From contig NZ_JBHSBN010000006.1 in assembly GCF_042650605.1 (NCBI RefSeq), positions 124,001-188,000 on the forward strand: DNA of 64,000 nucleotides. Reading direction: 5' to 3'. Below, piece after piece: positions 8,064 to 15,751 of this stretch (within the stretch, counting starts at the first letter, position 1; each line of letters begins with the position of its first letter). A program made the position numbers and the translations under genes. The notes beneath the pieces are model-generated. The model worked only from the letters and a program-made list of their open reading frames with translations. It made no database searches and was not told where the DNA came from. The stretch comes from Micromonospora_J zhanjiangensis. Its GTDB lineage: Bacteria > Actinomycetota > Actinomycetes > Mycobacteriales > Micromonosporaceae.

Positions 8064-9638
8064 ATGTCCGAAACATCCGTACCTCCGGTTGCCCGTCGAT
8101 CCACGCCGGTTCCGAGCGGCTCCGACGGCACCGTCCCGTCGGCGGCCGGCTCCGACACCGACGCTCCGAGCGCAGCCGACGCCGGTGTCCCGAACGCGGC
8201 CCGGCTGACCGCGGCGCAGCGCAACGCCGTGGCCGAGTTGCTGCGCGTCTCGCCGATCGCCGACGAGCTGGGCCGCCGGTTCGCCCGGGCCGGCCACGAA
8301 CTGCACCTGGTCGGGGGCTCGGTCCGGGACGCGCTGCTCGGTCGGCTCGGCAACGACCTGGACTTCTGCACCGACGCCCACCCGGACCAGACGATCAAGA
8401 TCGTCAAAGGCTGGGCCGAGTCGATCTGGGAGACCGGCCGGGAGTTCGGCACCATCGGCGCGCAGCGCGACGGCCTGCGCCTGGAGATCACCACGTTCCG
8501 GGCCGAGGCGTACGACCGGGTCACCCGCAACCCGGTGGTCCAGTACGGCACCGACCTGGCCGACGATCTGAAGCGCCGCGACTTCACCATCAACGCGATG
8601 GCGGTCAGTCTGCCCGACCATCGGTTCACCGACCCGTACGGCGGGCTGGCCGACCTGGCCGCCCGGCTGATCCGTACCCCCGGAACGCCGCAGGAGTCGT
8701 TCGGCGACGACCCGCTGCGGATGCTGCGGGCGGCCCGGTTCGCCGCGCAGCTGGGCTTCACCGTCGAGCCGGCGGCCCGGGCCGCGATGGCGGCCATGGC
8801 CGGCGATTTGGACCGGATCACCGCGGAGCGGATCCGGGACGAGTTCAGCAAGCTGCTCTGCGGCGCGGAGCCGGTCACGGGACTGCGGCTGCTGGTGGAC
8901 AGCGGGCTGGCCGACCGGTTTCTGCCGGAGCTGTCCGGGCTGAAGCTGGAGATCGACGAGCACGCCCAGCACAAGGACGTCTACGAGCACACGCTGACCG
9001 TGGTGAACAACGCCGTGGCGCTGGAGCGGGCCGACCCGGAAACCACCGGGCCGGACCTGGTCCTGCGGCTGGCCGCACTGATGCACGACGTGGGCAAGCC
9101 GGCCACCAAGGCGGTCGGGCCGGACGGCCGGGTCAGCTTCCACCACCACGAGATGGTCGGCGCCCGGCTGACCAAGCAACGGATGAAAGCGCTGCGCTAC
9201 CCCAAGGACGTGACCGCGCAGGTGGTCGACCTGGTGGCGCTGCACCTGCGGTTCTACGGCTACGGTCGGGGCGAGTGGACCGACTCGGCGGTGCGCCGGT
9301 ACGTCACCGACGCGGGTGACCTGCTGTCCCGGCTGCACAAGCTGACCCGTTCCGACTGCACCACGCGCAACCGGCGCAAGGCCCGGCAACTGTCCGAGGA
9401 CTACGACGCGTTGGAGGAGCGGATCGCCCGGATCCAGGCCGACGAGGACCTGGCCCGGGTCCGCCCCGACCTGGACGGCAACGCGATCATGGAGTTGCTC
9501 GGCGTACCACCGGGGCCGGTCGTCGGGCGGGCCTGGCGGCATCTCAAGGAGCTGCGCCTGGAGCGCGGCCCGTTGGACCGCGACGAGGCCGAGGCCGAGC
9601 TGCGGCGCTGGGCCCGCGAACAGGGAATCACCGACTGA
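8064..9638 (+). CDS. pcnA: CCA tRNA nucleotidyltransferase with HD domain
   Basis: This is a 524-residue enzyme that adds or repairs the 3'-CCA of tRNAs. After about 45 low-complexity residues the class II nucleotidyltransferase core shows LVGGSVRDALLG and DLDF, then RRDFTINAMA. A poly(A) polymerase RNA-binding region follows, and an HD phosphohydrolase motif LMHDVGKPA lies near residue 338. This domain order is standard in actinobacteria. The gene is divergent from murJ, as in mycobacterial genomes, and ends at a strong hairpin shared with the convergent flotillin gene. The first residues are poorly conserved, so a start a few codons downstream is possible. Confidence 0.95.
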   Translation: MSETSVPPVARRSTPVPSGSDGTVPSAAGSDTDAPSAADAGVPNAARLTAAQRNAVAELLRVSPIADELGRRFARAGHELHLVGGSVRDALLGRLGNDLDFCTDAHPDQTIKIVKGWAESIWETGREFGTIGAQRDGLRLEITTFRAEAYDRVTRNPVVQYGTDLADDLKRRDFTINAMAVSLPDHRFTDPYGGLADLAARLIRTPGTPQESFGDDPLRMLRAARFAAQLGFTVEPAARAAMAAMAGDLDRITAERIRDEFSKLLCGAEPVTGLRLLVDSGLADRFLPELSGLKLEIDEHAQHKDVYEHTLTVVNNAVALERADPETTGPDLVLRLAALMHDVGKPATKAVGPDGRVSFHHHEMVGARLTKQRMKALRYPKDVTAQVVDLVALHLRFYGYGRGEWTDSAVRRYVTDAGDLLSRLHKLTRSDCTTRNRRKARQLSEDYDALEERIARIQADEDLARVRPDLDGNAIMELLGVPPGPVVGRAWRHLKELRLERGPLDRDEAEAELRRWAREQGITD

Positions 9639-9670
9639 CCTGACCCCGCTGGGTCGGTCCGTACCGAAAA

Positions 9671-9703
9671 AGATCGCCGCCCCGAAACCGGGAGCGGCGA
9701 TCT
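9671..9703. terminator. Bidirectional terminator between pcnA and the flotillin gene
   Basis: Arms 9671-9680 and 9694-9703 pair perfectly (AGATCGCCGC with GCGGCGATCT). Three more C-G pairs extend the stem inside, with one bulge. An A-rich flank on the left supplies a U tract for minus-strand transcripts. Confidence 0.8.
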
Positions 9704-9717
9704 CTTCTCGGCCCGGA

Positions 9718-11238
9718 TTACCGGGTGGTGTCCACGGTCCTGCCGTCCACCACCGGCTTGCCGTTCTCACCGGAGGTGGCCCCGCCCAGCTTGGCGAGCA
9801 GGCCGGCCAGGTCGATCCCGGTCAGGTCGGAACCCAGTTGCAGGCCCTGGGCGACGTTGCCGGCCACCGACTTGGTCAGCGACGAGGCGCCGTCGGTGGA
9901 GATGACGGTCATCTTGTCGATGTTGCTCATCGGCGCGCTGGCCGCCTCGACCACCTGCGGCAGCACCCGGACCAGCAGGTCCAGCACGGCGGCCTCGCCG
10001 TACGCGGCGAATGCCTCGGCCTTGCGGGCCATCGCCTCGGCCTCGGCCTGACCCTTGGCCAGGGTCGCCGCGGCCTCGGCCTGACCCTCCCGCTCGACCG
10101 CCTCGGCGATGGCGGACCGGCGACGCTGCTCGGCCTCGCCCTCCTTGGCGCCCTCGATCGCGTTCGCCTCGGCCAGCGCGGCCCGGCGGGCCCGCTCGCC
10201 CTCACCGGTGAGCCGGGCCTGCTCGGCGGCGGCCTGCGCGGCGGCGATGGTCGCCTGGCGCTGCGCGTCGGCGGTCAGCACGGCCGCGTTGCGGGCCGCC
10301 TCGGCCTCCTGCTCGACCTTGTACCGGGCCGCGTCGGCCGGCTTGCGCACCTCGGTGTCCAGCTGGCGCTGCTTGAGCTCGGCGTTGCGCTCGGCCACCT
10401 TCTGCTGCTCGGACAGGATTGCCTGGTCCCGTTCGGCCTGGGCCAGCGGACCGGCCGCCGCCGACCTGGCCTTGGCGGCGTCGATCTCGGACTGGATCGC
10501 GGCCTGCTTCAGCGACAGGTTCCGGTTGGCCTCGGCGATGGCCTCCTCGGCCAGTAACCGCTCCTGCTCGGCGGCCTGCCGGGCGCGGGCCTCGGCGATG
10601 GCCGCGTCCTTGAGCACCCGGGCCGCCTCCGGCCGACCCAGGTCCTGCAGGTACGACCCCTCGGCGAAGATGTCCTGCAGTTGGAACGTGTCGAGCACCA
10701 GACCCTGGTTGGTCATCGAGTGCTCGGCCTCCTCGGCCACCGCGCTGGCGAACGCCGCCCGGTCCCGGATGATCTCCTCGATGGTGAGCCGGCCGACGAT
10801 CGACCGCAGCGCGCCGGCCAGCACCTCCCGGGTGAACTCGTCGATCTCGGCCTGCTGGTGCAGGAACCGCTGGGCGGCGGCCCGGATGGCGTCCTCGGTG
10901 CCGCCGACCTTGACGATCGCCACGCCCTGGAGCTTGGCCCGGATGCCCTGCTTGCTGACGGCGCCCTGGATCTCCACGTGGATCCGCCGGCTGGACAGGT
11001 CGAGCGACTGGAGCTTCTGCACGATCGGCAGGACGAAGACCGACGCGCCCATGACGACCTTCTGGCCGGACATGTCGGTGGACCGGATGCCGTCGGCGCT
11101 CTGCGTGGTGCGCCCCTTGCGGCCGGTGACGATGAACGCCTCGTTCGGCCCGGCGACCTTGATCCGGGACAGGATGAAGATGATCAGAAGGACGACGAGC
11201 AGGACCGCGCCGCCGATGGCGACGAAGAGAGAGGTCAA
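9718..11238 (-). CDS. floT: Flotillin-like SPFH/band 7 membrane scaffold protein
   Basis: This 506-residue protein has one N-terminal membrane helix (about residues 5-25) and an SPFH/PHB domain at about 30-200. A long Ala/Glu/Arg/Gln coiled coil at about 205-410 follows, rich in EA repeats, and then a Gly/Leu-rich oligomerisation tail. Flotillins organise ordered membrane microdomains. The start is a TTG at 11238, supported by GAGGAG five to six bases upstream. The gene follows the NfeD-like gene with a 9-base gap, the same pairing as Bacillus yuaF-yuaG, so the two proteins probably act together. Confidence 0.9.
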   Translation of the reverse strand: MTSLFVAIGGAVLLVVLLIIFILSRIKVAGPNEAFIVTGRKGRTTQSADGIRSTDMSGQKVVMGASVFVLPIVQKLQSLDLSSRRIHVEIQGAVSKQGIRAKLQGVAIVKVGGTEDAIRAAAQRFLHQQAEIDEFTREVLAGALRSIVGRLTIEEIIRDRAAFASAVAEEAEHSMTNQGLVLDTFQLQDIFAEGSYLQDLGRPEAARVLKDAAIAEARARQAAEQERLLAEEAIAEANRNLSLKQAAIQSEIDAAKARSAAAGPLAQAERDQAILSEQQKVAERNAELKQRQLDTEVRKPADAARYKVEQEAEAARNAAVLTADAQRQATIAAAQAAAEQARLTGEGERARRAALAEANAIEGAKEGEAEQRRRSAIAEAVEREGQAEAAATLAKGQAEAEAMARKAEAFAAYGEAAVLDLLVRVLPQVVEAASAPMSNIDKMTVISTDGASSLTKSVAGNVAQGLQLGSDLTGIDLAGLLAKLGGATSGENGKPVVDGRTVDTTR

Positions 11239-11247
11239 TGCGACTCC

Positions 11248-11778
11248 TCAGTCAGAGGTGATGATGGGGGTTTCTTCGACCAGCACACTGGTGTCGCTCG
11301 GCGCATCGACCACGAAGACCTGGGCGCCGAGCGGAAGGGGTTTGTCAGACCGGGCGTTGAGCTTGACCGGCGCTCCGCCGACGCGGACCCGCACCTCGCC
11401 GTAGCCGCCGGCCGCGATGGGGGTGACCACCACGCCGAGCGCGCCGACCAGGTCGGCCCGGGTGGGCGTGGCGTCGGTGGGCATGTTCCGTGCCGCCCGG
11501 GCGAGCCGCATGGCCAGCCACGCCGTGGGCAGCGCCGCGAGCAGCCCGACGACCGCCGCCACGACGATCAACCCGGGGGTACGGGAGCCGAGCAGCTCGT
11601 TGGCGATGGCGCCGACGAAGCCGAACGCCCCGACGAAGCCGGCGACCGCCTCCAGCGACACCGGTCCGTCGACATCGGGATGTCCGAAATGGAGGAACTC
11701 CGCGCCGAGCAACCCGAGACCGAGCACGACGACGCCCAGCCCGCCGATGATCAGAAAGATGAGCGTCCCCGTAGCCAT
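11248..11778 (-). CDS. NfeD-like membrane protein, flotillin partner
   Basis: This 176-residue protein has an N-terminal membrane helix, then two more hydrophobic segments (about residues 40-65 and 68-95). A C-terminal OB-like beta domain covers about 105-176 (LVGALGVVVTPIAAGGYGEVRV, LPLGAQVFVVDAPSDTSVLV). The layout matches YuaF and short NfeD proteins, which accompany flotillins. It is upstream of the flotillin gene in the same operon. The partner role is inferred from that pairing. The fold assignment rests on motif spacing and is moderately sure. Confidence 0.8.
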   Translation of the reverse strand: MATGTLIFLIIGGLGVVVLGLGLLGAEFLHFGHPDVDGPVSLEAVAGFVGAFGFVGAIANELLGSRTPGLIVVAAVVGLLAALPTAWLAMRLARAARNMPTDATPTRADLVGALGVVVTPIAAGGYGEVRVRVGGAPVKLNARSDKPLPLGAQVFVVDAPSDTSVLVEETPIITSD

Positions 11779-11972
11779 ACCTGCAGGGTAGAGGCTTGGG
11801 GCAACCCCGTATCCGGCCGCTCGGTCGGTCGTTACCGCGATTCAGGCCATCCGGGCCGGCGTGCACGCCAGGACGCTCCAGATGCACGGCGTCGACGGGG
11901 ACCGCAGCGCCGAGCGCTGGGAGTGCCGGGCGCGGAGCTGGGAGTGTCGGGAGGGTCGGGGAGAATGAGGTC

Positions 11973-12452
11973 ATGCTGTGGACCGTGCTCGACTCGCCGA
12001 TCGGTGAGTTCTCCGTCGGCGTCGACGAGACCGGAGTCTGCGGGGCGAACTTCGGCCCGGTCGAGGGGGCGGTCGCCGAGCCGGACGACGAACTGCTGCG
12101 CGCCGTCGTCGCCGAGTTGCGGGCCTACTTCGCCGGTGAGCTGACCGGCTTCACGCTGCCGCTGTCCGTCCGTCGGGGCTCCGACTTCGAGCGTGCCGTC
12201 TGGCGGGAGATGACCAGGATCCCGTACGGCGAGACGACGACGTACGGCGAGGTGGCGGCGATCCTGGGCGACGCCGGCGCGGCACGGGCGGTCGGGGTGG
12301 CCTGCAACCGCAACCCGATCCCGGTCATCGTGCCCTGTCACCGGATCGTCGGCGCCGGGGGGAAGCTGGTCGGCTTCGGCGGCGGCCTGGACCGCAAACG
12401 TCGCCTGCTGGAGTTGGAAGCCACGATCGCCTTCCAACGCGCGTGGTCGTGA
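11973..12452 (+). CDS. ogt: Methylated-DNA--protein-cysteine methyltransferase
   Basis: This is a 159-residue suicide DNA repair protein. The acceptor cysteine lies in PVIVPCHRIV near residue 119, preceded by RIPYGETTTYGEVA and the helix-turn-helix residues ARAVGVACNRNP. A C-terminal GGGLDRKRRLLELE matches the family. It transfers alkyl groups from O6-alkylguanine to its own cysteine. The ATG at 11973 (MLWTVLDSPIG) fits the family's beta N-terminus; the frame is open further upstream but that part is not conserved. It diverges from the NfeD-flotillin operon. Confidence 0.95.
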   Translation: MLWTVLDSPIGEFSVGVDETGVCGANFGPVEGAVAEPDDELLRAVVAELRAYFAGELTGFTLPLSVRRGSDFERAVWREMTRIPYGETTTYGEVAAILGDAGAARAVGVACNRNPIPVIVPCHRIVGAGGKLVGFGGGLDRKRRLLELEATIAFQRAWS

Positions 12453-12455
12453 CGG

Positions 12456-12484
12456 TTGACCGGCGGCGCAAAGGGCTATACAAC
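12456..12484 (+). promoter_or_regulatory. Promoter giving a probably leaderless antitoxin mRNA
   Basis: TTGACC at 12456-12461 and TACAAC at 12479-12484 (17-base spacer) resemble -35 and -10 elements; an overlapping TATACA starts at 12477. The antitoxin ATG begins at 12491, six bases after the -10, exactly where transcription would start. No Shine-Dalgarno sequence is present. Leaderless transcripts are common in actinobacteria. Confidence 0.65.
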
Positions 12485-12490
12485 TTTGGT

Positions 12491-12697
12491 ATGGCCTTCA
12501 CCCTGACCCTCAAGTCCGACGTCGAGCGACGACTCCGCGAACTCGCCGAGGCGGAACATCGTTCGATGCACAAGACAGTTGAGGTGGCTATCGAGGCGTA
12601 CCTTGATCGACACCAGCGCGATGAGTGGAATCGCCAGGCGGCTCGCAAGGTCTACGCCGAGGATGCCGAGTTCTTCGAGATGCTCGGCGACCGGTGA
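12491..12697 (+). CDS. Small antitoxin-like protein with ribbon-helix-helix N-terminus
   Basis: This 68-residue protein begins MAFTLTLKSDVERRLRELA, the pattern of an RHH DNA-binding domain (short beta strand, then two helices). A helical Glu/Arg-rich tail follows that could wrap a toxin. Its last four bases (GTGA) hold the start of the Doc-like gene, typical of a toxin-antitoxin pair. It would neutralise that protein and repress its own promoter, which lies immediately upstream. Earlier in-frame starts overlap the end of ogt and are less likely, because the ATG sits at the expected transcript start. Confidence 0.75.
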   Translation: MAFTLTLKSDVERRLRELAEAEHRSMHKTVEVAIEAYLDRHQRDEWNRQAARKVYAEDAEFFEMLGDR

Positions 12698-13080
12698 GCA
12701 GCCCTTGGCCCGATGCCGAGGACCTGTTGACTTTGTTGGCGGAGTGGACAGGGCAGCAGAACCGAGTCCGCGACGCCGGGATCCTGGTTGCGGCGGCGGC
12801 TCGACCACACGCCAGGTTGGTCGCGCGATCGGTCTATCCGACGTCGCTCGACAAGGCGGCGGCGTTGTTGCACGGATTGACCATGTGGCGCCCGCTGGAA
12901 GCGTGGAATGCCGGACTGGGCTGGGCCGCGATGCGTGTTCTGCTGCAGAGGTCTGGATTCACCCTCGACATGCCATCGAAAGACCGGATGGCGCTGACCG
13001 ACGCGATGGTGAGCGGCGAGATCGATTCAGTCGATGAAATCGCTCTCCGGTTGTCCCCGTACCTTGGATTGCTGGACTGA
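12694..13080 (+). CDS. Doc/Fic-family death-on-curing protein with degenerate active site
   Basis: This 128-residue protein is translationally coupled to the antitoxin by GTGA. Its body follows the Doc pattern: a helix SLDKAAALLHGLT, then the Fic loop, then a helix ending in LLQRSGFTLDMP and a C-terminal SGEIDSVDEIALRL. The Fic loop, normally HPFxDGNKRTAW, reads RPLEAWNAGLGW (about residues 67-78): the catalytic His is Arg and the Asp, Gly, Lys and Arg are lost, while one Asn and the Trp remain. Doc proteins phosphorylate EF-Tu; this copy is unlikely to do so. It may be decayed, or use another activity. Confidence 0.72.
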   Translation: MSSPWPDAEDLLTLLAEWTGQQNRVRDAGILVAAAARPHARLVARSVYPTSLDKAAALLHGLTMWRPLEAWNAGLGWAAMRVLLQRSGFTLDMPSKDRMALTDAMVSGEIDSVDEIALRLSPYLGLLD

Positions 13081-13086
13081 ACGGCG

Positions 13087-13118
13087 CGAGGGCCGGGTCC
13101 GTGCGGACCCGGCCCTCG
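13087..13118. terminator. Bidirectional terminator between the Doc-like gene and ino1
   Basis: Left arm 13087-13100 and right arm 13105-13118 form a 14-bp perfect stem with a GTGC loop, between two convergent genes. Confidence 0.75.
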
Positions 13119-13132
13119 ACGGTGGCTGATCT

Positions 13133-14212
13133 CTAGCGTTCGGTCTTGCCGGCGATGAAGTCCTCGACGGCCTGGTGCGCGGCGTGGTCGGCGTACTGCT
13201 CCGGCGGCGACTTCATGAAGTACGACGAGGCCGACAGGATCGGGCCGCCGATGCCGCGGTCCAGGGCGATCTTCGCGGCGCGGACGGCGTCGATGATCAC
13301 GCCGGCCGAGTTGGGCGAATCCCAGACCTCGAGCTTCAGCTCGGCGTTCAGCGGCGTGTCGCCGAACGAGCGGCCCTCCAGCCGGATGTACGCCCACTTG
13401 CGGTCGTCCAGCCACGGCACGTGGTCGGACGGGCCGATGTGGACGTCGCCCTTGGTCATCTCGTGCGGGATCTGGGAGGTGACCGACTGGGTCTTGGAGA
13501 TCTTCTTGGAGACCAGCCGGTTGCGCTCCAGCATGTTCATGAAGTCCATGTTGCCGCCGAAGTTGAGCTGGTACGTGCGCAGCAGCTCGACCCCGCGGTC
13601 CTCGAACAGCTTGGCCAGCGCCCGGTGCACGATGGTGGCGCCGACCTGGCTCTTGATGTCGTCGCCGACGATCGGCAGGCCGGCGTCGGTGAACTTCTGC
13701 GCCCACTCCGGGTCGGAGGCGATGAAGACCGGCAGCGCGTTGACGAAGGCGCAACCCGCGTCGATGGCGGCCTGGGCGTAGAACTTGTCCGCCTGCTCGG
13801 AGCCCACCGGCAGGTAGGCGACCACCACGTCGACCCGGGCGTCGCGCAGGGCCTGGGCCACGTCGACCGGCTCGGCGTCGGACTCCTCGATGATCTCGCG
13901 GTAGTACTGGCCCAGACCGTCGAAGGTCGGACCGCGCTGGACGGTCACGCCGGTCGGCGGTACGTCACACAGCTTGATCGTGTTGTTCTCGCTGGCGACG
14001 ATCGCCTCGGCCAGGTCCATCCCGACCTTCTTGGCGTCGACGTCGAACGCGGCGACGAACTCCACGTCGGAGACGTGGTAGTCGCCGAACCTGACGTGCA
14101 TGAGACCGGGAACGCGGTCGTGCGGATCGGCATTGCGGTAGTACTCCACGCCCTGAACCAGGGACGAGGCGCAGTTACCGACACCGACGATGGCGACGCG
14201 GACGGAGCCCAT
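13133..14212 (-). CDS. ino1: Inositol-3-phosphate synthase
   Basis: This 359-residue NAD-dependent enzyme converts glucose 6-phosphate to 1L-myo-inositol 1-phosphate. The product feeds phosphatidylinositol lipids and mycothiol. A Rossmann motif VGVGNCASSLVQG sits at the N-terminus, followed by AYLPVGSEQAD, VNALPVFIA, GDDIKSQVGATI and LNFGGNMDF motifs of the short actinobacterial/archaeal type. The ATG at 14212 has GAGGAGG eight bases upstream and gives MGSVRVAIVG; the open frame reaches 9 codons further. padR precedes it by 23 bases on the same strand, so the two are likely co-transcribed, as in mycobacteria. Confidence 0.96.
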   Translation of the reverse strand: MGSVRVAIVGVGNCASSLVQGVEYYRNADPHDRVPGLMHVRFGDYHVSDVEFVAAFDVDAKKVGMDLAEAIVASENNTIKLCDVPPTGVTVQRGPTFDGLGQYYREIIEESDAEPVDVAQALRDARVDVVVAYLPVGSEQADKFYAQAAIDAGCAFVNALPVFIASDPEWAQKFTDAGLPIVGDDIKSQVGATIVHRALAKLFEDRGVELLRTYQLNFGGNMDFMNMLERNRLVSKKISKTQSVTSQIPHEMTKGDVHIGPSDHVPWLDDRKWAYIRLEGRSFGDTPLNAELKLEVWDSPNSAGVIIDAVRAAKIALDRGIGGPILSASSYFMKSPPEQYADHAAHQAVEDFIAGKTER

Positions 14213-14235
14213 CGCGTTTGCCTCCTCTTTCTCTG

Positions 14236-14886
14236 TCACGGCCGCTCCTGCTCATCCCTGGACTGCCCAGGCGGAAACGGGCTGTTGTCTTGTCGATCTG
14301 TTGCCGGATCCTGGCCGGTGGCCGGGCCGGTGTGCGGAGGACGACCGCAGCGCTCGTTGGCGATCAGTTCCTCCAGCCAGCGCACCTCCCGCTCGCAGGC
14401 GTCCAGGCCGTGGCGCTGGAGTTCGAGCGTGTAGGCGTCCAGCCGGGACGCCGCCCGGCCGAGCACGTCACGCAGGCCCTCGCGCCGCTCCTCGATCTTG
14501 CGGCGGCGGCCTTCCAGGATCCGCAGCCGGGTGTCCTGGTCGGTCCGGGCGAAGAACGCGAAGTGCACGCCGAAACCGGTGTCCTCGTACGTCTCCGGGC
14601 CGGCCTGGGCGATCAGTTCCGCGAAGCGCTCTTTGCCGTCGGCGGTGATTTTGTAGACCACCCGCCCCCGACGGCTGGTCAGCGCCGGTATCTCGTCCGC
14701 GCTGGCCGGTGTGTCGGACGCCTCGGTGATCCAGCCGGCGGATTGAAGCCGACGAAGCGTGGGATACAACGACCCGTAGCTGATCGCCGCGCGGATGGCG
14801 CCGAGCTTGGCGACGAGTTCCTTGCGGAGTTCGTAGCCGTGCATCGGGGACTCCTGCAGAAGACCGAGGATGGCGAGTTCGAGCAC
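14236..14886 (-). CDS. PadR-family transcriptional regulator
   Basis: This 216-residue regulator has an N-terminal winged helix (LELAILGLLQESPMHGYELR...SYGSLYPTLRRLQSAGWI) and the wing RRGRVVYKITADG. A C-terminal helical PadR dimerisation domain covers about residues 90-185, and the tail is disordered and polar. The GTG at 14884-14886 has GGGGAGG eight bases upstream. It heads a padR-ino1 unit, and a near-perfect ATGT/ACAT dyad of the PadR type sits 45 bases before its start. It therefore probably represses itself and ino1. The ligand cannot be read from sequence. Confidence 0.9.
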   Translation of the reverse strand: MLELAILGLLQESPMHGYELRKELVAKLGAIRAAISYGSLYPTLRRLQSAGWITEASDTPASADEIPALTSRRGRVVYKITADGKERFAELIAQAGPETYEDTGFGVHFAFFARTDQDTRLRILEGRRRKIEERREGLRDVLGRAASRLDAYTLELQRHGLDACEREVRWLEELIANERCGRPPHTGPATGQDPATDRQDNSPFPPGQSRDEQERP

Positions 14887-14930
14887 GTGCTCTACCTCCC
14901 CTACCCTCGGACACCGCCCGATAACGTCGG

Positions 14931-14955
14931 GCGATGTATCGGCCCGATACATCGC
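14931..14955. promoter_or_regulatory. Probable PadR operator (11-bp inverted repeat)
   Basis: Arms 14931-14941 (GCGATGTATCG) and 14945-14955 are exact reverse complements around a 3-base centre. ATGT/ACAT half-sites are typical of PadR operators. A second, overlapping inverted repeat CGCCCGA/TCGGGCG lies at 14915-14933. Both are between padR and the divergent DUF5318 gene. Confidence 0.75.
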
Positions 14956-15077
14956 ACGTTAATACCTCACCGGGGGACCGGGCAAACCTCGTGAGCTGGT
15001 TCACGCAATGCCAGGAAATTGCTCACCCCACGTGACGGCGGTCGCCACCTCTGACGGAACCGCGTACCCTTCTGCCC

Positions 15078-15554
15078 ATGCGTACGCAGCGCCAGCTCGT
15101 CGACTACTCGCTCAAGAAGCGGGCGCTGCTGCGTGAGGTCTTCTCCGGTCGGATCGGCGTGCACGAGGTGTGCGACGCGTCGCCGTACCTGAAGAACGCC
15201 GCCCGGTTCCACGGCGAGCCGACCGAGCACCGCTGCCCGGTCTGCCGTCAGGAGAACCTGACCCACGTGCACTACATCTACGGCGACGAGCTCAGGCAGT
15301 CGGCCGGGCAGGCGCGCAGCCGGGCGGAACTGCCCGGCCTCGCCATGACTCTGCGTGAGTTCCAGGTGTTCGTGGTGGAGGTGTGCCAGGCGTGCTCCTG
15401 GAACCACCTCATCGAGCAGTTCCTGCTCGGGCGGGACGGACTGGCCGGTCCGTCCGACGACGTGACCGGCGACGGCGCCGCGATGGCCGCCGCCGCTGTG
15501 CCGCCCGGTGGCGGCGAACCCGTCCATCGACGACGGCGCGAGGCGCAACGGTGA
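15078..15554 (+). CDS. DUF5318 zinc-ribbon protein
   Basis: This 158-residue protein is of unknown function. It carries two cysteine pairs, CPVC near residue 53 and CQAC near 104, that could bind one zinc ion, and a conserved N-terminus RQLVDYSLKKRALLREV. After about residue 125 the sequence is disordered and Gly/Ala-rich. The family sits between padR-ino1 and ponA in many actinobacteria (Rv0049 in mycobacteria), so it is an old neighbour of the penicillin-binding protein gene, but no activity is known. It diverges from padR and shares its operator region. Confidence 0.85.
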   Translation: MRTQRQLVDYSLKKRALLREVFSGRIGVHEVCDASPYLKNAARFHGEPTEHRCPVCRQENLTHVHYIYGDELRQSAGQARSRAELPGLAMTLREFQVFVVEVCQACSWNHLIEQFLLGRDGLAGPSDDVTGDGAAMAAAAVPPGGGEPVHRRRREAQR

Positions 15555-15617
15555 ACCCAGGCCGTCCGATCGGTAGCATGCGTTCCGCGATCGACGTCAT
15601 GGATGGCATCCAGTCAA

Positions 15618-15631
15618 CCGGACATGTCCGG
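15618..15631. promoter_or_regulatory. 14-bp perfect palindrome upstream of ponA
   Basis: CCGGACATGTCCGG is self-complementary and lies about 120 bases before the ponA ATG. It could be an operator for a dimeric regulator. Nothing in the window identifies the protein. Short GC-rich palindromes also arise by chance. Confidence 0.4.
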
Positions 15632-15751
15632 CAAGTCACGATGTTGCGCCACGCCGGCCGGTCCCCCCGGCCGCTCGGCAGCGCGTGGCCCAACTCACGG
15701 CAACCCGGTGATGGCGGAACGCGCCACACCGCGACCGGCAGGGTGTGAGGA

